A stretch of DNA of 56,996 bases, from positions 1 through 56,996 of IMG/VR virus record IMGVR_UViG_3300037140_000192. The stretch is one strand, 5' to 3'. This document shows positions 1 to 7,482 of this stretch, one piece after another. Both the position numbers and the translations under genes were made by a program. Numbering within the stretch: position 1 is the stretch's first letter; each line of letters begins with the position of its first letter. The notes beneath the pieces are model-generated. The model did not search any database, had not been told where the DNA came from, and worked only from the letters and a program-made list of their open reading frames with translations. The DNA is from a virus.

Positions 1-443
1 GTCCGATTGGGTGCTGTCAGGAATTGTAACCCTGTTGATCCGTGAAAACGTGTTGGCGGCCAAGGGGGCGTACTTTGATATCAAAAGGCGCAACGCCCCC
101 TTGTACCCTGTTGATCCGTGAAAACGTGTTGGCGGCCAAGGGGGCGTACTTTGATATCAAAAGGCGCAACGCCTACAAGGATGCGTACCTTTCCAAACTG
201 CCGGGCCTGATGTGTTTTCTGACCGATCTCAAGAACAAGTCCAAGATGGGTAAGCGCCATGAGCCGCAGCTTTCTTTCCTCTGCGCCAAGGCGCTGGAAA
301 CGCATCTGAAGGCGATGGGTATCTTTGGGGTGTCGACCATGCTGTCACAGATTGATCGGATACCAGAAGCGCTCGATTCACAATACCCAGGATATGTATC
401 GGCTGGTCTGTTTGGGTTTATTGTAGCGAAGGTCGATCAATAG
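1..443 (+). pseudogene. 3' part of an unrecognised gene, frame broken by a 76-bp tandem duplication
   Basis: An open frame enters from the left edge (codons from base 2) and reads through the first repeat copy to a stop at 118-120. The downstream frame, ending at the TAG 441-443, is only in register with it if one 76-bp unit is removed. With one unit deleted, the product reads continuously, with ...IRENVLAAKGAYFDIKRRNA joined to YKDAYLSKLPGLMCFLTDL. The soluble, Lys-rich C-terminal part matches no family I recognise. A GTG at 42 could start a 133-residue product, but its first 22 residues would be out-of-frame repeat sequence, so I do not believe that start. Either the gene is genuinely frameshifted, or the first ~100 bases are an assembly or template-switch artefact at a contig end. 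Confidence 0.55.
29..173. repeat. 69-bp perfect direct repeat, two copies 7 bp apart
   Basis: Bases 29-97 recur identically at 105-173 (period 76), separated by CCCTTGT. The repeat contains the 12-bp palindrome TTTGATATCAAA (74-85). The segment 61-70 (CAAGGGGGCG) is also the reverse complement of 94-103, which spans the junction between copies. A direct repeat with inverted sequence at the joint is typical of template switching. Confidence 0.9.
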
Positions 444-472
444 GGTGCGTATGTTAGGCTGAGGGAGAAACC

Positions 473-673
473 ATGCGTGATCGATACACAGTTTTAATGG
501 AAGCCCCGTTGTCTGACCATGACGGGGTGCGCCGGTTTTATGTAATTTTGAATGCCGCGACCGGGCAACAGCTTTTCCTTAAAATGAATTTGACGCGCGA
601 TCAGGCCGACGCTGTTTGTGACGAACTGAACGAAGCATTCTGGTGCGGGTCCAAGGGTGAACCCAGCCAGTGA
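473..673 (+). CDS. hypothetical small protein (66 aa)
   Basis: The start ATG is preceded by GAGGGAGAAACC, a good ribosome-binding site. The product is an acidic, soluble 66-residue protein with no signal peptide or membrane segment. Its pattern (RFYVILNAATGQQLFLKMNL followed by a helix) suggests a small alpha/beta fold. The stop overlaps the GTG start of the helicase gene by 4 bp (GTGA), so it is probably translationally coupled to it. I do not recognise a family. Confidence 0.7.
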   Translation: MRDRYTVLMEAPLSDHDGVRRFYVILNAATGQQLFLKMNLTRDQADAVCDELNEAFWCGSKGEPSQ

Positions 674-2103
674 CCGCCGGAAAGCTGACGACTAATATCC
701 AGGAAGGACTCGTCACGTTGCTTTGCTTCAACGAGGAGCAGGGCAAGATCGCGGCGGGAATTCTAGACACAAGTTTACTGGAGCCACCTTTTGACGATCT
801 TGCCGACCGTGCGATAGCCTACCGAAAGCAATATGGTAAGCCGCCCGGAATCGCCCATGTTGATGATCTCTTTGACCATATTCTCAGTGATCCAAAACAC
901 AAACGCTTACATTTATACCAACAGATTCTCGGCGGTGTCGTTGAGCACAGCAAAAGCATTAACGCCCCCTATATTCTTTCCCGCCTGAACGCCTTTACAC
1001 GAGAACAACATTTGAAGGCTGCGGTTATACAAGCTGGCGAGCGTTACCAACAGGGCGGCCCCACGCTAATCACAGACGTCGAGCTGATCTTGCACAAGGC
1101 TCTGAAGCTGAAACAGGAGCCGTTGGATAGCGGGGTATTTCTTTTAGATAAAAAGCGTATCTTGGGTTTTCTCAATCATCAGGTTACCAGCATTGCCTTG
1201 GGTATCCCTGAATTGGATCGACGTGGTATAGGACCTGTTCCCGGTGAGATGATGGCGTTCATGGCAGCTAAAGGGCGTGGAAAAACCTTTTTTTGCATCC
1301 ATGCCGGGGTGATGGCGCTGCTCCAGGGTAAGAAAGTAGTCCACATCACCCTGGAGATGTCGGAGGATCGTATTATGCCGCGCTATCTGCAACGTCTGTT
1401 TGCGGTGGCAAAGCGCAATGAGGAATTTGAGATTACCAAGTTTGTGCTGGATAAGAAAAATACCATCACGGATTTTGCCCGTGAAACGCAGAAGCCTGAA
1501 TTGTATTTTGCTGACCCGCGTATTGACAAGAAGCTGGCCCGCAAGATGGACGAGTGGGGTGAGCGTTTTGGCCGGCTTGTGGTCAAATCGTTTCCATCCG
1601 GGATGCTGACCGTGGGCCAGCTTGAGGCGTATCTGGATGGCCTGGAAGCTTCGCATAAGTTCACCCCTGATGTTTTGATTATTGATTATCCAGATTTGAT
1701 GAGCATTGACGACCGGCAAGATCATCGCATCGCCCTTGGTCGGTTATACGTCGAGCTGCGCGGAATTTTTGGTGCCAGGAATGTGGCCGGTATCGTGCCT
1801 ATACAAACTAACCGCAAGGGGGAGAGTGCCCGCTTGGTTACGTCGGAATTGATTGGTGAGGATTACAGCAAGTCGCAGACGGCGGATGTGGTGCTGACCT
1901 ATAACCAGACTGCGCTTGAGCGCGACCTTGGGCTGGCCCGGATTTTCGTCGATAAGGCGCGAGGCGATGAGGACAAATTCTCTGTTCTGATTTCACAGAA
2001 TTACAAGACCGGACAATTCTGCGTTCAGAGTGCATTTATGCCCCATCAAACTTATTGGAAGATGGTCAAGAATGCGTCAGGGGTTGAAGAGCAGGAAGAT
2101 TGA
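670..2103 (+). CDS. DnaB-like replicative DNA helicase
   Basis: A 477-residue RecA-fold ATPase of the DnaB/phage replicative helicase type, which would unwind DNA at the fork as a hexameric ring. The Walker A loop is AAKGRGKT (about residues 199-206), the DnaB-typical HITLEMSEDR follows (225-234), and the Walker B strand is VLIIDYPDL (334-342). The N-terminal ~160 residues are helical, as in the DnaB primase-interaction domain. The start is GTG, overlapping the previous stop (GTGA). The primase gene lies about 10 kb downstream. Family membership is firm; assignment as the replicative rather than an accessory helicase is inferred from the rest of the replisome being present. Confidence 0.88.
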   Translation: MTAGKLTTNIQEGLVTLLCFNEEQGKIAAGILDTSLLEPPFDDLADRAIAYRKQYGKPPGIAHVDDLFDHILSDPKHKRLHLYQQILGGVVEHSKSINAPYILSRLNAFTREQHLKAAVIQAGERYQQGGPTLITDVELILHKALKLKQEPLDSGVFLLDKKRILGFLNHQVTSIALGIPELDRRGIGPVPGEMMAFMAAKGRGKTFFCIHAGVMALLQGKKVVHITLEMSEDRIMPRYLQRLFAVAKRNEEFEITKFVLDKKNTITDFARETQKPELYFADPRIDKKLARKMDEWGERFGRLVVKSFPSGMLTVGQLEAYLDGLEASHKFTPDVLIIDYPDLMSIDDRQDHRIALGRLYVELRGIFGARNVAGIVPIQTNRKGESARLVTSELIGEDYSKSQTADVVLTYNQTALERDLGLARIFVDKARGDEDKFSVLISQNYKTGQFCVQSAFMPHQTYWKMVKNASGVEEQED

Positions 2104-2113
2104 CCGGCCTTTC

Positions 2114-2452
2114 TTATAGGTTTTCAGTGTTAGGCACATGCTTGCCACAATAAGGAACGCGATCAACAAAGATTAGGCGGCCGCTTCGGACAGTGCATGG
2201 CTCGCCATTCTTCTTTACTCCTTGGCACCGGAACGGCACCCTTCGGCGCGTACGCTTCCCAGAGTTTTCATCTCCAAAACCGCAGTTTTCAAAATCGTCC
2301 AGCTCGCTCACTGTCCTGCGGCCCTCGTTATTCAGGTGGACGGGGAATTGTGGGGTACTCCCGCCCGGTTGGCTCACAATGCCCACGCACCAGCAAAACC
2401 AGCTTATAGCCCCTTGACGGGTAATTGTCCATAGCTTATGGAATGTTTCCAT
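2114..2452 (-). CDS. small zinc-motif protein, the only supported minus-strand gene
   Basis: On the minus strand the C-terminal ~40 residues show a C-x6-G-x2-C ... C-x2-H arrangement (FRCQGVKKNGEPCTV, then VPYCGKHVP), the pattern of small phage zinc-binding modules of the DUF5763 kind. The range given is the maximal ORF (112 aa). A GTG at 2311, preceded by GAGGG, would give a 65-residue protein starting at the polar SELDDFENC segment and is the more likely start, since the upstream part looks non-native. It fills an otherwise empty stretch on the + strand between convergent and divergent neighbours. Function unknown. Confidence 0.5.
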   Translation of the reverse strand: METFHKLWTITRQGAISWFCWCVGIVSQPGGSTPQFPVHLNNEGRRTVSELDDFENCGFGDENSGKRTRRRVPFRCQGVKKNGEPCTVRSGRLIFVDRVPYCGKHVPNTENL

Positions 2453-2990
2453 GAAATCACAAAAACCAGCCCCGAAACCAATTAGATACTACGCCGGGAC
2501 CAAGAAGGTTTTCGCCCGCATGGTGGACATGGGCATTCGCGGCAAGGATATTTACGAAGGCTGGGAGCCGTCCGAGCATTGGTCGAAGATCACGCTCAAG
2601 AGCGGCGAGCGCCTTGGCACCGTGGACGGCCTTCGCAGCTTCGGCGGCAAGGTGGCGATCCGCAAGGCGCTGGAACGCTTCCACGGTCAGGGCGTGACCA
2701 TCGTGGACATTGTGACCGGCCAGGACAGCAAAACCCACGGCGTCACAATGCGCGATGCTGCACTGGAGCCTGAGAAGCCTTCGGCGGCATATCTGGCAGA
2801 GAAGCGCCGCCAAGAGATAGTGGACCGCGCCAAAATGTCCGAGCGCGAAATGATGGTTCACTGGCGCAATCCAAAATTGAAGCTGGCGGAAGTGTTGGCC
2901 CTGATCGGCCTGACCCGCAGCTTGGCATATCAGCTTTTGAAGCCGCGCGGCGTTGGCGTCGGGCGTCCACCGAAACACTTAGCAGACTGA
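2451..2990 (+). CDS. hypothetical protein with C-terminal helix-turn-helix
   Basis: 179 residues, basic. The middle contains GQGVTIVDIVTGQDSKTHG and the C-terminus a helix-turn-helix candidate (LAEVLALIGLTRSLAYQLLK) followed by a basic GRPPK tail resembling an AT-hook. The layout loosely recalls the DNA-binding end of serine recombinases, but no catalytic serine motif is seen at the N-terminus. It is the first gene of the small-gene operon; GGAATG upstream of the ATG may be the ribosome site. DNA binding is an inference from the C-terminal helices. Confidence 0.7.
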   Translation: MKSQKPAPKPIRYYAGTKKVFARMVDMGIRGKDIYEGWEPSEHWSKITLKSGERLGTVDGLRSFGGKVAIRKALERFHGQGVTIVDIVTGQDSKTHGVTMRDAALEPEKPSAAYLAEKRRQEIVDRAKMSEREMMVHWRNPKLKLAEVLALIGLTRSLAYQLLKPRGVGVGRPPKHLAD

Positions 2991-3002
2991 AGGAGCGATT
3001 TC

Positions 3003-3455
3003 GTGGAAGATGACTTCAACGACCTGAGCGGAATGTTTCAGGATAAAACTGGAAAGGCCAAGACGATGGCGAGTGAGCAAATCGAATTTATGGTGAACCG
3101 CTTCCTCGGTTGGAAACTGCCGCAAGACTTTCATCCTGACGCGGGCGTTTCCTTTGAGCCGGAGTTCAACAAGGAATGGAACGCGAAGCAAGGCAAGCCG
3201 CCGCAGCGGCACGAACCCGTGGGTACGAATCTATTGAGCGCCACGCAAGCCGAGGCGATGGTTCGTTACATGCTCGAAGGCGTTCCCAGCCTTGGCGAGG
3301 AAGTGAGCGCCGGGCGCATCCGCGAGCTATGGAAAGAATGCGGCGGGATGCTCGACAAAAAGAAAGGGCGATTTTGGATTGAGCCAGAACACGCTGCCGA
3401 CCTTATCCGCAAAATCATCAGCGCGATTACGTCTATCGCATACAAAAGTCAGTAG
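3003..3455 (+). CDS. hypothetical protein (150 aa)
   Basis: GTG start preceded by AAGGAGCGATTTC. Soluble, charged protein with no recognised motif. Residues about 70-120 (NLLSATQAEAMVRYMLEGVP... RIRELWKECG) are predicted helical, and the end is a basic helix. Part of the early small-gene string. Confidence 0.75.
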   Translation: MEDDFNDLSGMFQDKTGKAKTMASEQIEFMVNRFLGWKLPQDFHPDAGVSFEPEFNKEWNAKQGKPPQRHEPVGTNLLSATQAEAMVRYMLEGVPSLGEEVSAGRIRELWKECGGMLDKKKGRFWIEPEHAADLIRKIISAITSIAYKSQ

Positions 3456-3466
3456 GGGAGCCAGAT

Positions 3467-3652
3467 ATGTACGCAAAAACATTTTGGGGCGGCTTTGTCG
3501 AAGGCAATCTGGACAAGCTGGCGGTTGATACTGGCTGGGGCGGCTACGGCAATGGCGAACTCACTCTCATGCCCGCAATCTTTGCTACCCGCAAAGCGGC
3601 GCGCGAGAAATATCAAGACGTTCGCCGCGTTGATGTAACCACTCAAGAATAG
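3467..3652 (+). CDS. hypothetical small protein (61 aa)
   Basis: ATG preceded by TAGGGGAGCC, in which the previous gene's TAG stop forms part of the Shine-Dalgarno. The N-terminal half is Gly/aromatic-rich (FWGGFVEGNLD, TGWGGYGNGEL), followed by a basic helix (ATRKAAREKYQDVRRV). No family recognised. Confidence 0.65.
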   Translation: MYAKTFWGGFVEGNLDKLAVDTGWGGYGNGELTLMPAIFATRKAAREKYQDVRRVDVTTQE

Positions 3653-3662
3653 GGGGGCGATT

Positions 3663-4169
3663 TTGTTGATAACGCGCACATGGGCCATGCCGAACAAGTG
3701 GACGTTCGGGATACCGGCCATCAAAGACCTACTGGTGAAGTATGCCGGGAACGGTGTCGGCTGGGCTGACCCGTTCGCGGGGCAAAGCACCTTCGCGGAA
3801 TTTCGGAATGACTTGAACCCAGGGAACGGCCAGCCTTCGCAAAAGGAAGCCTACGAGTTCATGCTTGACCTTCCTGGCGCGTCTTTGAACGGCGTGATTT
3901 TTGACCCGCCGTATTCTCTGACCCAAGTGAGCCGCTCCTACGAGGACATGGGCTACAAGTTCAAAGGGAAAGAAAACCCGACGGGCGGGTTCCCGAAAGT
4001 CAGGGATGAAGTTGCGCGCACAATCAAGATGGGCGGCCATGTAATTTCGTTCGGCTGGAACACGGTCGGTATCGGCAAGAAGCGCGGTTTTGAGATTGTG
4101 GAGATTTTGATTGTCAGCCACGGCGGCAACCGAAATGATACTCTCTGCACCGTGGAACGATATAATTAG
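3663..4169 (+). CDS. short DNA methyltransferase-like protein with DPPY motif
   Basis: 168 residues. ADPFAGQSTFAEF (35-47) resembles the AdoMet-binding motif I region, and IFDPPYS (79-85) is the catalytic (D/N/S)PPY motif of N6-adenine/N4-cytosine DNA methyltransferases; it ends in a GHVISFGWN strand. It is shorter than free-standing methyltransferases (usually >220 aa) and has no visible target-recognition domain, so specificity is unclear. The likely start is TTG at 3663 or 3666, which fits the spacing from GGGGGG at 3653; ATG at 3687 is an alternative. A second methyltransferase lies at 19910-20947. Confidence 0.75.
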   Translation: MLITRTWAMPNKWTFGIPAIKDLLVKYAGNGVGWADPFAGQSTFAEFRNDLNPGNGQPSQKEAYEFMLDLPGASLNGVIFDPPYSLTQVSRSYEDMGYKFKGKENPTGGFPKVRDEVARTIKMGGHVISFGWNTVGIGKKRGFEIVEILIVSHGGNRNDTLCTVERYN

Positions 4170-4178
4170 GGAGCGACC

Positions 4179-4409
4179 ATGCCCGCCATAGCAAAGAACA
4201 GAGACGCCGCGCCATTCTACTGCGTGGACAATGCTGCCACCGTATTTGTCAAAGAGGGCAATTTCTTCCGCGATCAGGGCGGATTGAAAGATGACTGGGG
4301 CAAGCGTTGGGTTGGCATCGAGGCCACAACCTTGGGTGAAGCCCGGCGCTATGCCGCCGCCCATGTGTTCGAGAAGACGCTTTCCAACCTTTACGCTGAC
4401 GAGGAATAG
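4179..4409 (+). CDS. hypothetical small protein (76 aa)
   Basis: ATG after TTAGGGAGCGACC, a stop-fused Shine-Dalgarno. Soluble protein with alternating charged and aromatic residues, ending in a helix (LGEARRYAAAHVFEKTLSNL). No recognised family. Confidence 0.65.
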   Translation: MPAIAKNRDAAPFYCVDNAATVFVKEGNFFRDQGGLKDDWGKRWVGIEATTLGEARRYAAAHVFEKTLSNLYADEE

Positions 4410-4413
4410 CCCA

Positions 4414-4773
4414 ATGCAGTTTCAAGATTTCAGTGTTTTCAACCGCCGCCGCTGCGAAGCGGTCAACGGGTTCAATCACAAGTTGGAAAGCTGGTCGCTG
4501 TCCGACTGGTTCACGGCTACGCTGGGCGAGCTTGGCGAAGCGGCGAACATCGCCAAGAAGTTGAACCGCGTGCGCGACGGCATTCCCGGCAACAAAGAGA
4601 CACCGGAAGAATTGCAGACCGCCCTTCGGCGTGAGGTCGCGGATACGTTTGTCTATCTCGACCTGTTGGCGCAGCGCGCGGGGTTCAGCTTGGAAGACGC
4701 CGTGATCGAGAAGTTCAATATCACTTCTGCCAAGATCGGCTACGAGAATGTTCTATTCAACCGTTCACTATAA
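4414..4773 (+). CDS. MazG-like nucleotide pyrophosphohydrolase
   Basis: 119 residues of the all-alpha NTP pyrophosphatase fold. LGELGEAANIAKKL carries the first acidic ExxE-type metal motif, and EVADTFVYLDLLAQRAG the second ExxD helix. Such enzymes hydrolyse (d)NTPs or alarmones such as ppGpp; in phages they are thought to clean nucleotide pools or damp starvation signalling. The ATG at 4414 is chosen because the sequence upstream is non-native in character and overlaps the preceding gene. A second MazG-like gene lies at 30791-31114, next to the recombination genes. Confidence 0.82.
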   Translation: MQFQDFSVFNRRRCEAVNGFNHKLESWSLSDWFTATLGELGEAANIAKKLNRVRDGIPGNKETPEELQTALRREVADTFVYLDLLAQRAGFSLEDAVIEKFNITSAKIGYENVLFNRSL

Positions 4774-4786
4774 GGGGAGCGAAGCC

Positions 4787-4987
4787 ATGCAGATTGTTTT
4801 CAACAACGACGACTTCACCGAAAGCCTCATCATCGGCTTCAAGGGTAAGCACCAACTGCCGCTGCTCGCCGTGGTCAAAGAATATCGTGACGCTGACGGA
4901 AACCTTCTTGGCGCAGATATGGTCTGGTCCACTTACAGCCCGATAAGATTTTTCCGCAATCTGTTCAAACGCCTTCGGGCAAACTGA
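4787..4987 (+). CDS. hypothetical small protein (66 aa)
   Basis: ATG at 4787 is preceded by AAGGGGAGCGAAGCC. The product begins QIVFNNDDFTESLII and ends in a basic amphipathic helix (IRFFRNLFKRLRAN) that could bind membrane or nucleic acid. No family recognised. Confidence 0.65.
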   Translation: MQIVFNNDDFTESLIIGFKGKHQLPLLAVVKEYRDADGNLLGADMVWSTYSPIRFFRNLFKRLRAN

Positions 4988-4997
4988 GGAGCCGGTC

Positions 4998-5309
4998 ATG
5001 GGAATGAGAATGTGCATCGTCTGTAAGCGGGAAGTGCCGCAGGGTTACGAGCAGGATCATTTGCGGGTAAACCATCTTGGACCGCATACCTTCTGGTTCG
5101 ACATGCGGAAATACATCACGATGGAACCGTCAATGCGGGCTATGGAAGTAAAGAGGCTAGCGGACGCCACTCCGCTTTACCAGATGTTTGAAGAGCGCGA
5201 TGGCAAGCAGGTCTATTTCGGGGACAGTGAATCTGTCGATCTAACGCATGGGCCACACTTCTTTGCGGTGCCCCCGGCAACAATGTTCTGCGGCAGCGGC
5301 GTGGATTAG
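4998..5309 (+). CDS. small protein with N-terminal zinc-finger-like motif
   Basis: 103 residues. CIVCKREVPQGYEQDHLRVNH near the N-terminus gives a C-x2-C ... H-x4-H spacing close to a classical zinc finger, so nucleic-acid or protein binding is plausible. The remainder is unrecognised. ATG after GAGGAGCCGGTC. Confidence 0.65.
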   Translation: MGMRMCIVCKREVPQGYEQDHLRVNHLGPHTFWFDMRKYITMEPSMRAMEVKRLADATPLYQMFEERDGKQVYFGDSESVDLTHGPHFFAVPPATMFCGSGVD

Positions 5310-5319
5310 GGGGCTTGGC

Positions 5320-5496
5320 ATGGGTAATCCAGCACTGATCTCTCGCACGGTTGTTGATATGAACGATGGAAACTACCTGATTACCGAAAGGTGGGACCAC
5401 ATGCACCCGCAATGTCCGTTCGTGGTGTCGAGCCACAATCCATACGTCTCACAGCTACAGTCTGGAATCATCCAGAAAATTGAACCTAAAGAATAG
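5320..5496 (+). CDS. hypothetical small protein (58 aa)
   Basis: ATG at 5320 follows TTAGGGGGCTTGGC, with the upstream TAG embedded in the G-rich ribosome site. Polar product with an internal CPFVVSSHNPYVSQLQSG stretch. No recognised domain. Upstream in-frame sequence overlaps the previous gene and is not native in character. Confidence 0.6.
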   Translation: MGNPALISRTVVDMNDGNYLITERWDHMHPQCPFVVSSHNPYVSQLQSGIIQKIEPKE

Positions 5497-5507
5497 AAGC
5501 CGGGACA

Positions 5508-5720
5508 ATGGCGACGGTCAAATGCTACACCACAGGTTGCCACAACCGGATCGAGCCGGGCAGCAAATACAATAACTGGAATTTGTGGTGTACCCCATGT
5601 CACGCCGACGCCGACCCCACTACCAAAATGACAAAGCAGCAGAAGCAAGAATATCTTCAATATAAATTCGCCCAACGCGTCTTCCGTGATGGCCGCGCTG
5701 GCAAACTTCACCACCTATAG
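5508..5720 (+). CDS. small zinc-ribbon-like protein
   Basis: 70 residues with four cysteines in the N-terminal half (VKCYTTGCHNRI ... LWCTPCHAD), consistent with a zinc ribbon of C-x4-C / C-x2-C type, followed by a Lys/Gln-rich helix and a basic end. Nucleic-acid binding is a guess from the metal motif. Confidence 0.65.
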   Translation: MATVKCYTTGCHNRIEPGSKYNNWNLWCTPCHADADPTTKMTKQQKQEYLQYKFAQRVFRDGRAGKLHHL

Positions 5721-5735
5721 AAAGGGCGCGCGGCT

Positions 5736-5900
5736 ATGTTGGTTAAAATTATCCCCGTGCTAGATAAAGACGGCGATGTTGTTTTGTGGGACGGGTACGT
5801 TGGTAAAAAGTGGATTGGGTCTCGCCGAACCTCAGTTCAAATATGGGAACAAATTGACAGGCTGTTCGCAATCAATCCAGAATTGTCATCAACATTTTAG
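5736..5900 (+). CDS. hypothetical microprotein (54 aa)
   Basis: An ATG at 5736 behind AAAGGGCGCGCGGCT opens a 55-codon frame to the TAG at 5898-5900. It reads MLVKIIPVLDKDGDVVLWDG..., then a WEQIDRLFAINPEL helix. It fills exactly the gap between its neighbours, and its stop forms part of the next Shine-Dalgarno (TTTTAGGAGCGA), which supports it as a real gene. Confidence 0.6.
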   Translation: MLVKIIPVLDKDGDVVLWDGYVGKKWIGSRRTSVQIWEQIDRLFAINPELSSTF

Positions 5901-5909
5901 GAGCGATCC

Positions 5910-6098
5910 GTGCCGAAAGACTTTGATAGCATCAGCGATCAGCTTGGCTTCGCCAGTGGAGCCGATGCGGGCCATGTTGTTCGCTTCTTTCGGGGCACAG
6001 AGTTTTTCTTTGACGGTGTTCGGTTCAACCCCGGCACTTACGAGCTGCGGAAGGTATCGGACAAGAATGCGATGCCTTCCGGCGAAACACTATTCTAA
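5910..6098 (+). CDS. hypothetical small protein (62 aa)
   Basis: GTG start after TAGGAGCGATCC. Soluble protein with two short beta-like segments (HVVRFFRGTEFFFDGVRF, TYELRKVSD). No family recognised. Confidence 0.6.
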   Translation: MPKDFDSISDQLGFASGADAGHVVRFFRGTEFFFDGVRFNPGTYELRKVSDKNAMPSGETLF

Positions 6099-6111
6099 CG
6101 AAGGAGCATCT

Positions 6112-6369
6112 GTGACCACGACGCGCCAACAGCTTCTGGGATGGATCGAGCATTGCGAGCGCGAGCACCCCGGTAAAGCCACCAACATTCCAGTATGGCT
6201 TTGTTCAATGGATGCGCTGCACGAAGCTGAGATTGATGGTTTTGTTTCTGCGATTGGGAAGCAGCCATTTATCGCCCGTGATGGTTCATCGCTTGTGATC
6301 TACGGCTTGACCGACAAAGGCCGACAGGAATTTTATGGAAACCTTCCGCGCGCTGGCGCTGAAACATAG
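6112..6369 (+). CDS. hypothetical protein, possibly winged-helix (85 aa)
   Basis: GTG at 6112 behind AAGGAGCATC. The order of helices followed by SLVIYGLTDKGRQEFYG, where the LTDKG turn is typical of the wing of small winged-helix proteins, suggests a DNA-binding fold, but this is a weak resemblance. In-frame sequence upstream overlaps the previous gene. Confidence 0.6.
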   Translation: MTTTRQQLLGWIEHCEREHPGKATNIPVWLCSMDALHEAEIDGFVSAIGKQPFIARDGSSLVIYGLTDKGRQEFYGNLPRAGAET

Positions 6370-6377
6370 GAGCGAAG

Positions 6378-6599
6378 ATGCGTTCGTGCCGGACATGCAG
6401 ATTTTTAGCGGTGATGCCGAACGCCGCTGGCAAGCGCGTTCCTCGCAAGGGAAATACGTATTGCTGCAATGTCGAGGTGCCGAGTGTTTTGCTCCCTGAC
6501 TGCATTACAAAGGCTTATGGATTTTCATGGCCGCCATCGCGGACGCGCGTTGAACCGACTGGTGGGGCGGCCTGTCCATTCTACAGAACCAACAATTAA
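6378..6599 (+). CDS. cysteine-rich small protein (73 aa)
   Basis: Contains CRTCRF near the start, CCNV in the middle and single cysteines in LPDCIT and AACPFY, so a zinc-binding or iron-sulphur site is plausible. ATG after TAGGAGCGAAG. Family not recognised. Confidence 0.6.
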   Translation: MRSCRTCRFLAVMPNAAGKRVPRKGNTYCCNVEVPSVLLPDCITKAYGFSWPPSRTRVEPTGGAACPFYRTNN

Positions 6600-6611
6600 G
6601 GAGACGCCGAG

Positions 6612-6812
6612 ATGCTTGTCACTGACCTAACCCGCCGCGCACATGCCTATCGCAAGATGGCGCGCGATCTTCTTGGAAAAGGCTGGGAAGAAGTCGGTGA
6701 AGGTGGCGGCAAATTATGGGAGTTGTACCGTGGCTATCGTACAGACTACCGAATTGTAGATGTGAAAATCGCGCCGGGCGGCAAAAGTCTATTCGTGAAG
6801 ATTGAAAGATAG
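6612..6812 (+). CDS. hypothetical small protein (66 aa)
   Basis: ATG after AAGGAGACGCCGAG. An N-terminal basic helix (RRAHAYRKMARDLLGKGW) is followed by beta-like strands ending in SLFVKIER. No recognised domain. Confidence 0.6.
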   Translation: MLVTDLTRRAHAYRKMARDLLGKGWEEVGEGGGKLWELYRGYRTDYRIVDVKIAPGGKSLFVKIER

Positions 6813-6825
6813 GAGCATCGGATTG

Positions 6826-6924
6826 ATGGACTGGGAAACAGACGTGGTTCTAATTTTCCTCGGCATTCTTTTTATTCTTGCCGGGCTTAACTTAATGGGC
6901 GCGTTTTCGCGCCGTGAAACATAA
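6826..6924 (+). CDS. single-pass membrane microprotein (32 aa)
   Basis: ATG at 6826 (or TTG at 6823) following TAGGAGCATCGG. A short acidic N-terminus (MDWETD) is followed by one hydrophobic segment (VVLIFLGILFILAGLNLMGA) and a basic end (FSRRET), which predicts an N-out/C-in topology. Small inner-membrane protein of unknown role. Confidence 0.55.
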   Translation: MDWETDVVLIFLGILFILAGLNLMGAFSRRET

Positions 6925-6932
6925 GAGCCGGA

Positions 6933-7100
6933 ATGTCTGACAATATAACCTACGAACAGCGCCGTGATGGGTTCGAGGCCGTGGTGTTCGATGCTGCGGT
7001 GACGTTGCTTCGTCAACTTGAACGCGCAAAAGATTATCAGGAGCTGATGGAGATTGGCGCGCGCATCTCCAAGATTCCAGAACTTCTCACCCCACAATAG
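6933..7100 (+). CDS. hypothetical helical microprotein (55 aa)
   Basis: ATG after AGAGCCGGA. Almost wholly helical and acidic (FEAVVFDAAVTLLRQLERAK, DYQELMEIGARISKI). The stop TAG is the start of the next ribosome site (AATAGGAGCAGGG), as in the neighbouring genes. Confidence 0.6.
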   Translation: MSDNITYEQRRDGFEAVVFDAAVTLLRQLERAKDYQELMEIGARISKIPELLTPQ

Positions 7101-7108
7101 GAGCAGGG

Positions 7109-7285
7109 ATGGACATTACAGAATATCCTAATCGTGTCGCCGTTGCGGTCCGTGCTGGATGCGATGCTGCCGAAATTCACTTGGTATGTTCCTACCCAAC
7201 ATGCAACTGCAAGGGCTTTCCGCGCGGTGTGAAGGCTGCGCTCCAAGTCTGGGAAAATATTACGCCAGCACTAGAGAAGAAATAG
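7109..7285 (+). CDS. hypothetical small protein with cysteine cluster (58 aa)
   Basis: ATG after TAGGAGCAGGG. CDAAEIHLVCSYPTCNCKGF gives C, C-x4-C-x-C, a possible metal site, followed by a helix ending LEKK. Its stop overlaps the GAGGAG ribosome site of the next gene. Confidence 0.58.
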   Translation: MDITEYPNRVAVAVRAGCDAAEIHLVCSYPTCNCKGFPRGVKAALQVWENITPALEKK

Positions 7286-7296
7286 AGGAGTTTCTT

Positions 7297-7482
7297 TTGA
7301 CGCCAATGATGTTCAATGTTCTGGAACGCTTGCGCGATGGGAAAGAACGCCAGATTAGTTCCCATTACTGGCAATCTGCCCTTGCACTTTGCAGGCGCGG
7401 ATTTGTGATAACGCGATCTACCGGAAAACAGTATTTTGCCAAGATCACTGACGCCGGGCGGTTGGCGATCGGCAACAAATAA
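7297..7482 (+). CDS. winged-helix-like small protein (61 aa)
   Basis: TTG at 7297 sits 6 nt after GAGGAG; ATG at 7306 is the alternative. The product runs FNVLERLRDGKERQI, a helix over ALALCRRGFV, then FAKITDAGRLAIG, which resembles a minimal winged helix with an ITDAG wing. A DNA-binding role is inferred only from this shape. Confidence 0.6.
   Translation: MTPMMFNVLERLRDGKERQISSHYWQSALALCRRGFVITRSTGKQYFAKITDAGRLAIGNK

Noticed and set aside
1144-1725. Long minus-strand open frame opposite the DnaB-like helicase
   Set aside because: It lies entirely within a clearly conserved + strand gene; composition and lack of motifs mark it as a shadow. Other long reverse frames (3729-4364, 21535-22170, 29531-30166, 36648-37199) are rejected for the same reason.
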